A DNA stretch of 64,000 bases from Fen-1308 sp035319125 (GTDB lineage Bacteria; Nitrospirota; Thermodesulfovibrionia; Thermodesulfovibrionales; Dissulfurispiraceae). The translations under genes and the position numbers were made by a program. The notes below the pieces were generated by a model. That model did not search any database. It worked only from the letters and a program-made list of their open reading frames with translations, and was not told the origin of the DNA. Where the stretch lies: NCBI GenBank assembly GCA_035319125.1, contig DATHDG010000015.1:62001-126000 (forward strand). Reading direction: 5' to 3'. Below, piece after piece: positions 46,002 through 54,700 of this stretch (position 1 is the stretch's first letter; each line of letters starts with the position of its first letter).

Positions 46002-46558
46002 TCAATTAAGTCGGCAACCTTTGCTGCCCACACTTCATACCCCATCGGGCTGACATGGACACCGTCCTCAAGGAGATATTCACGGCGAGCGCTTCCATCG
46101 GCCTCAATAAACAAAGAATAAACATCAAGAAACGCCAGCTTCATGGATTTTGCTATGGCTGTCAGCTCCTTGTTGATCTCCTCTATTTTCTTATTGTCTG
46201 CCCACATGTTTACCGGCAGTATGCTCTGTATAATGATAGTGGTAGAAGGAAATGCCGTCTTCATATTCCTGAGCAGCCTTTTGTAATCCTCTAATATGTC
46301 AAAATCTTCCATAGTAAGATTATTGATACCGGTCATTACAAACAGCAGGTCAGGAGCTGATGCTCTGCTGATTATACGCCTTACACGCGCTGAAAGGCCC
46401 TGAACAGTCTCTCCGGATAGGCCGAGATTCAGAACCTGATGTACAGAAAACCGCGCCTGCCAGTCGTAATATTCGGTGAGCGAGTCTCCGATAAATATTA
46501 TGTTTAATGCTTCATCCAAATTAAAAATACCTCCCTCGCCATTATAATATACAAACAA
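45950..46558 (-). CDS. SGNH/GDSL-type lipase or esterase
   Basis: The 202-residue protein has the SGNH blocks: IIFIGDSLTEYYDW (nucleophile Ser), NLGLSGETVQG (oxyanion Gly), VMTGINNLT (Asn) and the C-terminal DGVHVSPMGY with the catalytic Asp-His pair. The start region MFVYYNGEGGIFNLDEAL may be shorter in vivo. The extreme C-terminus is a Ser/Arg/Lys-rich tail encoded antisense to the end of parB. The substrate is unknown; related proteins cleave acyl esters of lipids or sugars. Confidence 0.85.
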   Translation of the reverse strand: MFVYYNGEGGIFNLDEALNIIFIGDSLTEYYDWQARFSVHQVLNLGLSGETVQGLSARVRRIISRASAPDLLFVMTGINNLTMEDFDILEDYKRLLRNMKTAFPSTTIIIQSILPVNMWADNKKIEEINKELTAIAKSMKLAFLDVYSLFIEADGSARREYLLEDGVHVSPMGYEVWAAKVADLIDHLSSKSSRSRSSSSKE

Positions 46559-46606
46559 AAGGCAGGATTTCTACTTTCCGACCTCGTGCTGCCTTAGGTG
46601 ATCGCG

Positions 46607-48247
46607 CTACTGAAACAGTTCCCGCTTTTCCCTAAGGGCCGCCCCGACAAAAGCGCTGAAAAGAGGATGAGGCTCTATGGGCCTGGATTTGAATTCAGGA
46701 TGGAACTGACAGCCAAGAAACCATGGATGGTTGCGAAGTTCTATAATTTCAACAAGCTCGTGATCCGGGGAGAGTCCGCTGACTATCAATCCTTTGGAAA
46801 TAAGCAGATCCCTGTACTTATTATTGAATTCATATCGATGGCGGTGTCTTTCCGAAATATCATGTGCACCGTATGCAATATAGGCATGCGTTCCTTCAAC
46901 CAGGACAGCCGGATACGCGCCTAGCCTCATAGTGCCGCCCATCTGAGAATCGGCTGTCCGCTCTTCAATTTTACCGGAGCGGTGGTTGTACCAGCGCTCC
47001 ATGAGATAAATCAGCGGGTCTTTCACATTTATGTCAAACTCTGTGCTGTTAGCAGCCAATCCGCAGACATTGCGCCCGAACTCAATAACTGCAAGTTGCA
47101 TTCCTAAGCAGATGCCAAAATAAGGTATTCTTTTTTCGCGCGCATATCGGACAGCTGCTATTTTACCTTCTATGCCCCGGCTGCCAAACCCTCCGGGGAC
47201 CAGGATACCGTCAACCTCGGACAGATATCTATCTACACCGTTAGCTTCGATGTCTTCGGAATCTATCCACTTCAAATTGACACGCGCGTTGTTTGCAATG
47301 CCTCCGTGTATAAGAGCTTCCTCCAGACTTTTATATGAGTCCTTAAGGTTCACGTACTTGCCGACTATTGCGATCGTACAATTATGCTTAGGATTCTTGA
47401 TCCTTTCTACAACTTGCCTCCATACAGCCATGTCGGCTTCTTTAAGCTGCAGACCAAGCTTTTTCTCAACTAATTTGTCCAAGCCCTCAGCCATAAATGA
47501 CAAAGGTACTTCATATACTGTGCTGACATCCATAGCAGCGATAACAGCGTCCGGGTCAAGATTGCAATGAATTGCAATCTTTCTCTTCATATCCACTGGT
47601 ATTGGCCTGTCAGTCCTGCAAAGCAATAAATCCGGCTGGATACCTATCTCCCTCAATTCATTCACACTGTGTTGAGTCGGCTTTGTCTTAAGCTCACCGG
47701 CCGTCTTGATATAAGGCACTAAAGTTAGATGCACATAAAGAACATTCTCTTTGCCTACATGATAGCGGAATTGTCTGATAGCTTCCAGAAAGGGCAGGCT
47801 CTCGATATCGCCAACAGTTCCGCCTATCTCCACGATATTAATATCGTACTCTTCGGAGGCGGCAGATTTTATCGCCTCCTTAATCTCATCAGTTATGTGA
47901 GGGACGACTTGTACTGTATCTCCCAGGTAGTCACCTCTGCGCTCCTTTGTTATAACATTGAAATATATCCTTCCGGTAGTATAATTATTTACAACCGACG
48001 CACGCAAGTGAGTGAACCGTTCGTAGTGACCAAGGTCAAGATCCGTTTCGCAGCCGTCATCGGTCACAAAAACTTCACCGTGCTCAAACGGGCTAAGCGT
48101 GCCGGGATCGACATTGATATACGGATCCAGTTTCTGGACTGTAACCCTCAGTCCTTTTGCCTCTAGCAGTGCGCCAATTGCCGCGGCGGCAATCCCCTTT
48201 CCTAACGCTGAGACCACTCCTCCGGTTATGAAGATATACTTAGGCAT
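46607..48247 (-). CDS. pyrG: CTP synthase
   Basis: The 546-residue protein has the synthetase domain (KYIFITGGVVSALGKGIAAA, LDPYINVDPGTLSPFEHGE) and the class I glutamine amidotransferase domain with GFGSRGIEGK, the nucleophile Cys in FGICLGMQLAVIEF and the His/Glu pair in HPEFKSRPIEPHP. It makes CTP from UTP with glutamine. Its start overlaps the kdsB stop by 22 bases, a common gene pair in diderm bacteria. Confidence 0.97.
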   Translation of the reverse strand: MPKYIFITGGVVSALGKGIAAAAIGALLEAKGLRVTVQKLDPYINVDPGTLSPFEHGEVFVTDDGCETDLDLGHYERFTHLRASVVNNYTTGRIYFNVITKERRGDYLGDTVQVVPHITDEIKEAIKSAASEEYDINIVEIGGTVGDIESLPFLEAIRQFRYHVGKENVLYVHLTLVPYIKTAGELKTKPTQHSVNELREIGIQPDLLLCRTDRPIPVDMKRKIAIHCNLDPDAVIAAMDVSTVYEVPLSFMAEGLDKLVEKKLGLQLKEADMAVWRQVVERIKNPKHNCTIAIVGKYVNLKDSYKSLEEALIHGGIANNARVNLKWIDSEDIEANGVDRYLSEVDGILVPGGFGSRGIEGKIAAVRYAREKRIPYFGICLGMQLAVIEFGRNVCGLAANSTEFDINVKDPLIYLMERWYNHRSGKIEERTADSQMGGTMRLGAYPAVLVEGTHAYIAYGAHDISERHRHRYEFNNKYRDLLISKGLIVSGLSPDHELVEIIELRNHPWFLGCQFHPEFKSRPIEPHPLFSAFVGAALREKRELFQ

Positions 48248-49005
48248 TTTTCCACCTTTGTCAGATCCATCGGCGTATCAACACCAACGGTTTCATATAA
48301 TGTTTCCCCAACTTTTATTGTCATTGCGTTTTCAAGGGCTCTCAGCTGCTCCAATTTTTCAAGCTCTTCGAGTCTGGATGGCGCGAGGCTTGTAAACATT
48401 GCCAAAGCCTTTTTTCTGAATGTATATATGCCGATATGCTTGAACATACGCAACTCTGTATTTCTATTACCCAAAGACTTCATCCCACGTGATCCGAAAA
48501 GCTCTCTGTGGTAAGGTATCGGTGAACGAGAAAAGTAAAGAGCAAAGCCTTCACTGTTGAAAACAGCCTTTACGACATTTGGGTCGCTGATTTCTGAATC
48601 ATCCTCTATACGCTTAACTAAAGTTCCGATATCCGCCCTTGCATCTTCCATTAACGAGATCACTTGGTCTATCATCTGCGGCTTGATCATAGGCTCGTCA
48701 CCCTGAACATTAACTATAATATCCACCGGGTAGCCTTCGCTGCTGATCATGTTTGCAGCTTCCGCAATCCTGTCAGTCCCTGAAGCATGAGTCTCAGACG
48801 TCATCAAAGCTTTTCCTCCGAAGTTATGCACCGCATCAAATATCTCCTTACTGTCAGTCGCCACGAATACATCATCTACCAACCTGGCAGCTTTTGAGCG
48901 TTCGTACACATGTTGAACCATCGGCTTGTTTTTCAGTAGGGAGAGGGGTTTTCCAGGGAAGCGTGTTGATTGATATCGAGACGGTATAATAACAATAGCG
49001 GACAT
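48226..49005 (-). CDS. kdsB: 3-deoxy-manno-octulosonate cytidylyltransferase
   Basis: The 259-residue protein activates Kdo with CTP for lipopolysaccharide core synthesis. It has VIIPSRYQSTRFPGKPL (nucleotide-binding loop), VFVATDSKEIFDAVH, THASGTDRIAEAA and IIVNVQGDEPMI. Its presence implies an outer membrane with LPS. It precedes pyrG, which supplies its CTP, in one operon, and diverges from lnt. Confidence 0.96.
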   Translation of the reverse strand: MSAIVIIPSRYQSTRFPGKPLSLLKNKPMVQHVYERSKAARLVDDVFVATDSKEIFDAVHNFGGKALMTSETHASGTDRIAEAANMISSEGYPVDIIVNVQGDEPMIKPQMIDQVISLMEDARADIGTLVKRIEDDSEISDPNVVKAVFNSEGFALYFSRSPIPYHRELFGSRGMKSLGNRNTELRMFKHIGIYTFRKKALAMFTSLAPSRLEELEKLEQLRALENAMTIKVGETLYETVGVDTPMDLTKVEKCLSISS

Positions 49006-49062
49006 AACTTTTTCTATGATAACATAAACGGTTATGTCAAACTACAGATCGTGGGCAAACTA

Positions 49063-50622
49063 ATGAAATTGTTGAATCGTATTAATTATTTATACCTTAG
49101 CGCAATGTTCGCCGGAGGACTGCTGGTCCTTTCATTCCCATCTTTTGATATTTATCCGCTTGCATGGATAGCGTTCGCTCCGTTATTAGCGATGCTGTAC
49201 GACAAACCTAAAGGGGTAGCCTTCAAGGCCGGCACGCTTCTCGGCCTTGTCTATTTTTTTGGGACTATCTATTGGATCTATTACTCCATTAATCATTATG
49301 GCGCCATTGCATTTCTCCCAAGTTTGGCTATTGTCCTTGTGCTTAGCTTTTACCTTAGCCTTTATCCGGCTTTCTTTTGTTTGCTGTATTCTGTAATTAT
49401 CAAGAAAACGGATTGGCCGTCGTTGATAGTTGCTCCTGCCCTTTGGACATCATTAGAGTTCATTCGCTCCTATGCTTTTACCGGCTTCCCTTGGTCAAGC
49501 CTCGGATACAGCCAGTACTTGTTCACATATTTCATCCAAAGCGCCGATATTATAGGCGTCTACGGCGTTTCTTTCCTGATAGTTTCCATTAACGGTGCGA
49601 TTGCGGATTTAGTTATTCTGAAAAAACGTTCGCTGGCAAGACCTCTTCATACACGCTTATTCACCTATGCAGGCTGGTCAGTGCTTTGTCTCATAATCAT
49701 CGTTAATTTTGCGTATGGGTATTATAAGGTTCATCAGCATCGGCCAGGATCACACATCAGCGTTGCTGTCGTGCAAGGCAATATCGAACAGGACATCAAA
49801 TGGGATATGGCTTATCAGAATAGTGTATTAGATATTTATCGCGGGCTGACGTTAGAAGCTGCCAGTCATGCATACGGCGGCGCAAGCCCTGATCTGATTG
49901 TTTGGCCTGAAACCGCGATTCCATTTTATTTCGGAACAGACAACACCCATACGGAACAGTTACTTGATTTCCAGCGAACTCTCGACTCCTACCTGCTCTT
50001 CGGTAGTGTGCTTAAGAAAAAAGACGCAAAAGAAGCATACACCAACAGCACTGTGCTTCTTACGAAAGATGGAACGCTTTCATATATTTATGATAAAATT
50101 CATATGGTTCCATTTGGCGAGTATGTTCCATTTAAGAGCATTTTATTCTTCATAGACAAGCTGGCCGTTGGCATCGGCGATTATATCCCCGGCGACAGTT
50201 ATATAAAAGCAGTTGCACCGTTTGGCAGTTTCAGCACGCCAATATGCTATGAAATAGCTTTCCCCGGGCTCGTACGCAAATTCTATATAAAAGGCGGTGA
50301 CTTTATAGTAACAGTTACAAATGACGCCTGGTTTGGTCGTACTAACGGGCCTTACCAGCATTTTAGCATGGCTGTTTTCAGGGCAATTGAGAACAGAAAA
50401 CCGGTTATTAGGGCAGCTAACACTGGTATCTCGGGCTTTATCAATAGTAATGGAGAGATTGTTTCGCAGTCAGAACTGTTTACCAGAACTATCTTGAAAG
50501 CCGATATAATGACGGACACCACTAATACATCTTATACCAAATATGGCGATCTATTCTCATTCTTCTGCATAATTATATCTTTGCTGCTCATCATCAGACA
50601 CGGCAGAAGCGTCCACATGTAG
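49063..50622 (+). CDS. lnt: apolipoprotein N-acyltransferase
   Basis: From ATG 49063 the product is 519 residues: an N-terminal domain of about six to eight membrane helices (GYSQYLFTYFIQSADIIGVYG in part) and a C-terminal nitrilase-like domain with the catalytic Glu in IVWPETAIPF, Lys in YDKIHMVPFGEY and Cys in TPICYEIAFP. It adds the third acyl chain to lipoproteins at the outer face of the inner membrane. The frame extends 31 codons upstream without membrane character; a GTG at 49051 is a second option. prfB follows after 37 bases. Confidence 0.93.
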   Translation: MKLLNRINYLYLSAMFAGGLLVLSFPSFDIYPLAWIAFAPLLAMLYDKPKGVAFKAGTLLGLVYFFGTIYWIYYSINHYGAIAFLPSLAIVLVLSFYLSLYPAFFCLLYSVIIKKTDWPSLIVAPALWTSLEFIRSYAFTGFPWSSLGYSQYLFTYFIQSADIIGVYGVSFLIVSINGAIADLVILKKRSLARPLHTRLFTYAGWSVLCLIIIVNFAYGYYKVHQHRPGSHISVAVVQGNIEQDIKWDMAYQNSVLDIYRGLTLEAASHAYGGASPDLIVWPETAIPFYFGTDNTHTEQLLDFQRTLDSYLLFGSVLKKKDAKEAYTNSTVLLTKDGTLSYIYDKIHMVPFGEYVPFKSILFFIDKLAVGIGDYIPGDSYIKAVAPFGSFSTPICYEIAFPGLVRKFYIKGGDFIVTVTNDAWFGRTNGPYQHFSMAVFRAIENRKPVIRAANTGISGFINSNGEIVSQSELFTRTILKADIMTDTTNTSYTKYGDLFSFFCIIISLLLIIRHGRSVHM

Positions 50623-50659
50623 ACGTATCACAGTACCGTAATATTTCGGAGGAAAAACC

Positions 50660-51761
50660 ATGATTCTGCAAAATGAAATCCAGGAAGACATAAAGAAAAT
50701 CAGCGAGAGACTTGATTCGTTACGAGGTTATCTTTGATGTAGAGAAACAGAAAGAAGTACTGCAAAAAATAGAGAAGGATCTCTCATCTGAAGAAGTATG
50801 GGCTTCTCCAGACATGCTAAAGGAACTTCAGAAACAAAGAGCCGACATCCTTGAAAATATAACTCCGCTCGAGTCGGCTTTAAAAAGAGTCTCATATCTC
50901 CGGGAATCAGTTGAAATACTTGACGAAGATGAAGGAGAGATATTTTATGAAGAGATCCGCAAAGATATCAGCGGATTAAAGGCATATCTCGACGATATTG
51001 AGCTGCGTCTGCTTCTTTCCGGTGAGGCTGACAAGAATAATGCAATTGTTACTATACATCCCGGTGCCGGCGGAGTAGAAAGCCAGGATTGGGCTCAGAT
51101 GCTCATGCGAATGTATCTGCGGTGGGCGGAGATGCGTGGATATAAGACCGAAATGGCCGATCTGCAGATAGGTGATGAGGCTGGAATAAAAGGCGCTACG
51201 TTCACAGTTGAGGGGAAATATGCGTACGGATATTTAAAGTCTGAGGCTGGTATTCACCGTTTGGTTAGGATTTCGCCGTTTGATGCCAATAAAAGAAGGC
51301 ATACATCATTTGCTGCTGTTCTCGTTTATCCGGAAATTGAAGATAATATAACCGTAGAACTGAAAGACGAAGATCTCAAGATCGACACCTTTAGGTCTTC
51401 CGGAGCAGGTGGTCAGCATGTCAACAAGGTTTCTTCGGCCGTACGCATCACGCATATTCCGACTGGGATCATAGTTGCATGTCAAAGTGAACGATCTCAG
51501 TTGAGAAACAAAGAGCTTGCAATGAAGATTGTTCGCTCTAGAATTTATGATATGACGCTGAAATCCAGAGAAAAGAAGATTGAAGGATTTATAGGCGATA
51601 AAAAAGAGATATCCTGGGGCAACCAGATACGATCATATACGTTGCAACCTTATCGTCTTGTAAAGGATCATAGAAGTAATTTAGAAGTGGGTGATGTAGA
51701 TTCTGTCCTTGATGGAAAGATCGATACTTTCATAACAGCTTATTTGAAGTTATTAAGATAG
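50660..51761 (+). CDS. prfB: peptide chain release factor 2, with programmed +1 frameshift
   Basis: Two frames join to give RF2 of 366 residues. Frame one starts ATG 50660 (Shine-Dalgarno CGGAGG 5-10 bases upstream) and encodes 25 residues ending LRGYL before an in-frame TGA at 50735-50737. Skipping one base after CTT continues as DVEKQKEVLQ to the stop at 51761. The main frame has the tripeptide SPF (stop codon UGA recognition) in RISPFDANK and GGQ in SSGAGGQHVNKVSS, the peptidyl-transfer motif. RF2 reads UAA and UGA. An ORF caller would start at a TTG (50712) and miss the true N-terminus. Confidence 0.96.
50724..50737 (+). promoter_or_regulatory. prfB programmed +1 frameshift site
   Basis: GAGG (50724-50727) acts as an internal Shine-Dalgarno, TATCTT follows, and TGA (50735-50737) is the slow stop. 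This is the same layout as the E. coli RF2 site, in which low RF2 at UGA lets the peptidyl-tRNA on CTT slip by one base. Confidence 0.95.
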
Positions 51762-51848
51762 ATTAGTACTCGCTTCTTTATTATTATTTTAATAATAAAA
51801 TATAAGTCATATTAATAGTAAGCTGGAAAGTGTTTAGAAGTCTTAATT

Positions 51849-51889
51849 ATACAGTTATTTCAAGGTGATATATATGGAAATAACTGTAT
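51849..51889. repeat. perfect 13-bp inverted repeat upstream of dnaA
   Basis: ATACAGTTATTTC (51849-51861) is the exact reverse complement of 51877-51889, with a 15-base loop. The loop and right arm contain AAGGTG, ATG and a five-codon frame ending TGA. It may be an origin element, a regulator site or a terminator for prfB without a T-run. Confidence 0.8.
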
Positions 51890-51956
51890 GATATTGTTTA
51901 AGGTTTGCAGGTTAATCAGTGAATAAATTGTTATAAACAAAACAATCAACATTTTA

Positions 51957-51986
51957 TTGCCCTGTTTTTTACAGATAGGCTATAAT
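51957..51986 (+). promoter_or_regulatory. putative dnaA promoter
   Basis: TTGCCC (51957-51962) and a consensus TATAAT (51981-51986) are 18 bases apart, about 95 bases before the dnaA start. DnaA-box-like sites lie on both sides, which would allow autoregulation. Confidence 0.6.
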
Positions 51987-52078
51987 GAGCGGGTATAAAT
52001 GAGAATGGTTTTTCACAATTGTTAATTAGTTGTTAATAAATAGGCAGATACGTAATAGGAATCAACACGGTTGGGTCA

Positions 52079-53416
52079 ATGAGCGGAAAAGAGGATTTTT
52101 GGAATAATGCCTTTTCGAAGATACACGAAAGGGTCGGTTCTAGCATTTTTGAGTTATGGTTTAAGCCAATGAAGCTATTGCATTATAAGGATAAAACAGT
52201 AACTATTGAGATTCCAAACAGATTTTTTAAGGATTGGGTCGAGGATAATTACCCTAACTTGATAGGCGAATCAATAGAAGGTGAAACAGGGCAGCAGGTT
52301 GCTGTTAAGTTTAAAATTTGCGCTAAAGAAGATGGTGCTTTAAGAAAGATAGACTCAAAAAATGAAAGCCGGCGTGCCAGACTTGCAAACAGGGGTATAT
52401 ACTTGAACCCAAAATATACTTTTGAGTCGTTTGTTGTGGGTTCATCCAACCAGTTTGCCCATGCAGCCGCTAAAAGAGTGTGTGAGGGACCGGGAAGCAC
52501 GTATAATCCACTATTCGTATATGGCGGGGTCGGCCTCGGTAAGACTCATTTAATGAATGCAATTGGAAATGAGATAGTTGACAAATTTCAAAACAAGTCT
52601 GTTTATTATGTTTCCGCGGAGCAATTTACGAATGAAGTCATATCCTCCATCAGACATGAGAAGATGGGTGAATTCAAGGATAAATACAGAAACGCTGACA
52701 TTCTTTTGGTAGACGATATTCAGTTTATTGCCGGCAAGACCGCAACTCAGGAGGAATTTTTCCATACATTCAATTCGCTTTATGCTCGCCAGAGCCAGAT
52801 AGTCATTTCAAGCGACAGGGCACCGATGGATATATCTGATATAACTGATCGTTTGCGTTCAAGATTCGGCATGGGACTTATTGCGGATATCCAGTCTCCA
52901 GAGGTTGAAACAAAGGTTGCAATACTTTATAAAAAAGCTGAGGCAGAAAGACTTTCCCTGCCTGAGGATGTAGCTTATTTCATTGCTTCACGTGTCAAAT
53001 CTAATATTAGAGAGCTTGAGGGATGTCTGATCAAGCTTGGCGCACATTCATCACTTACCGGTATTCCGATTGACATGAATCTTGCAAGAAATGTTCTAAA
53101 AGATCTTATATCAGAAGAGGATAGACCACTAAATGTTGACGGGGTAGTAAAGATAGTCGGTGATTTTTTTGGTGTGAAACCAATTGACATAAAGGGAAAG
53201 AAACGTACTAAGGAAATCGTGCACTGTCGACAAATAGCCATGTACCTGCTTAAACATTTTACACAGTTGTCTCTGAGCGACATAGGCAGATCTTTCGGAG
53301 GCAAAGACCATGCTACTGTCATTTATGCCTGCAGGCAGGTGGAAGACAAGCGGTCATCTGACGACGTTTTCAACAAGGTTATTGAAAATATAATCAGGAA
53401 AATAAAGGTCTCTTAG
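52079..53416 (+). CDS. dnaA: chromosomal replication initiator protein DnaA
   Basis: The 445-residue protein has domain I (MSGKEDFWNNAFSKIHERV), a short linker, the AAA+ domain with YGGVGLGKTHLMNAIG (Walker A) and LLVDDIQFIAGK (Walker B), and the C-terminal DNA-binding domain with LSLSDIGRSFGGKDHATVIYA that reads DnaA boxes. It melts the origin and loads helicase. It is followed by dnaN at 37 bases in the usual order. Confidence 0.97.
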   Translation: MSGKEDFWNNAFSKIHERVGSSIFELWFKPMKLLHYKDKTVTIEIPNRFFKDWVEDNYPNLIGESIEGETGQQVAVKFKICAKEDGALRKIDSKNESRRARLANRGIYLNPKYTFESFVVGSSNQFAHAAAKRVCEGPGSTYNPLFVYGGVGLGKTHLMNAIGNEIVDKFQNKSVYYVSAEQFTNEVISSIRHEKMGEFKDKYRNADILLVDDIQFIAGKTATQEEFFHTFNSLYARQSQIVISSDRAPMDISDITDRLRSRFGMGLIADIQSPEVETKVAILYKKAEAERLSLPEDVAYFIASRVKSNIRELEGCLIKLGAHSSLTGIPIDMNLARNVLKDLISEEDRPLNVDGVVKIVGDFFGVKPIDIKGKKRTKEIVHCRQIAMYLLKHFTQLSLSDIGRSFGGKDHATVIYACRQVEDKRSSDDVFNKVIENIIRKIKVS

Positions 53417-53453
53417 GTTGCCTGTAAAATATAGGCACTAGACTGGAGGAAAA

Positions 53454-54560
53454 ATGAAGGTAAAAGTCGACAGAAACGAGCTTCTGAAAAAACTTTCCGA
53501 CATTCAGAATATTGTTGAAAAGAGGAATACGATGCCTGTTCTCAATAATTTTCTGCTAACTGCCGAGAGCACGGCCTCAACAATCACTGCAACCGATCTT
53601 GAAACGGCAATGAAGGAGCCGATCGAGATGAGCGTGTTGGAAGAAGGCCGGATATGCATTCCAGCAAAAAAACTGTTTGAAATCGTCAGGGAGATGGATG
53701 GGGAAATAGTTCTAGAGTCGGCTGACAATCAATGGACAAAGGTTAAATGCGGCAAAAGCCACTTCAGACTGGCTTGCATATCACCTGACGAGTTTCCAGT
53801 CTGGCCTTCCATATCCCCGGAAGAGGCTAAGAGCGTTGAGTTAGATGCAGCAGTCCTTCTTGATGCCATAGAGAAAACAGTATATGCAGCGGGAGAATCT
53901 GACACACGGTATGTCTTAAATGGGTTGCTATTTCATCTTAAGACAGATCAGGTTATGAATGTCATAGGAACCGATGGACACCGTCTTGCACTTTCAGAGA
54001 AAGCGATCTCTGAAAAGCTTGAAGAGGAGTTGAAGATAATTATATCAAGGAAGTCTGTTGCTGAGCTGCGCAAATTTTTGGATGATGAGAAAAAAACCGT
54101 GAAGCTGACCATTGGCAAGAACCATATTCTATTTTCAGTGGGCAGCATTCAATTCCTTACGCGCCTTATCGAAGGCACTTATCCGAATTACGAACAAGTG
54201 ATACCTGCTGATAATAATAAGAACCTCGGCGTAGGGCGTGAAGCGTTCAGCAAGGCACTTAAAATTGTATCTATTCTCAGCAAGGAAAGGAGCAGCGCTG
54301 TGAAGGTGGATCTTACCAAGGATAGTATGGTCATATCCACTTCGAATCCTGATCTAGGAGACGCAAAGGACGAGATACCAGTCAAGTATAGCGGCGACGA
54401 AATGACGATAGCCTTCAATGCGCGTTACCTTCTAGATGTTCTCAATGTCATGGAGGGAGAGAATATTACGCTCAAAATGAATGAAGCCCTCAGCCCGGTT
54501 CTCGTTACAGAGGACACTGGGACCGATTATAAATGTGTAGTCATGCCAATGCGACTGTAG
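53454..54560 (+). CDS. dnaN: DNA polymerase III sliding clamp (beta)
   Basis: The 368-residue protein is the beta clamp: MKVKVDRNELLKKLSDIQNI at the N-terminus, three similar domains, YVLNGLLFHLK and GTDGHRLALSEK in the middle domain, and the C-terminal end CVVMPMRL that borders the partner-binding pocket. Shine-Dalgarno GGAGG lies 6 bases upstream. recF does not follow as it does in many bacteria; a 140-base gap leads to gyrB. Confidence 0.96.
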   Translation: MKVKVDRNELLKKLSDIQNIVEKRNTMPVLNNFLLTAESTASTITATDLETAMKEPIEMSVLEEGRICIPAKKLFEIVREMDGEIVLESADNQWTKVKCGKSHFRLACISPDEFPVWPSISPEEAKSVELDAAVLLDAIEKTVYAAGESDTRYVLNGLLFHLKTDQVMNVIGTDGHRLALSEKAISEKLEEELKIIISRKSVAELRKFLDDEKKTVKLTIGKNHILFSVGSIQFLTRLIEGTYPNYEQVIPADNNKNLGVGREAFSKALKIVSILSKERSSAVKVDLTKDSMVISTSNPDLGDAKDEIPVKYSGDEMTIAFNARYLLDVLNVMEGENITLKMNEALSPVLVTEDTGTDYKCVVMPMRL

Positions 54561-54700
54561 GTTCTGACGCGCAATATTGACAAGAAAACGCTCAGCAGAT
54601 ACAAAAAAGAGGCGTCTAAAATTGGTTGCCTGTTTCTTTGCAGGGCATAATGAAGATTTGGCCGTAGCTAATGTTGCGCGATGGCCTTTAAGGGAGATAA

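Larger units (their letters stand above)
51762..52078. other. candidate chromosomal origin (oriC), AT-rich prfB-dnaA gap
   Basis: The 317-bp gap directly upstream of dnaA is very AT-rich and holds three DnaA-box-like sites, each one base from TTATNCACA: TTATAAACA (51931-51939), TTTTTCACA (52009-52017) and, on the other strand, TGTTAATAA (52031-52039). It also contains a perfect 13-bp inverted repeat, an AT palindrome near 51780-51798 and a promoter. The neighbourhood dnaA-dnaN-gyrB-gyrA with parAB supports an origin; boxes are few and imperfect, so the location is provisional. Confidence 0.55.

Noticed and set aside
52985..53002. parS-like site in dnaA (GCTTCACGTG, also seen in gyrB near 55868)
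   Set aside because: Each matches the parS consensus at about 12 of 16 positions or fewer and lies in conserved coding sequence; too weak without ParB ChIP or a genome-wide motif search.
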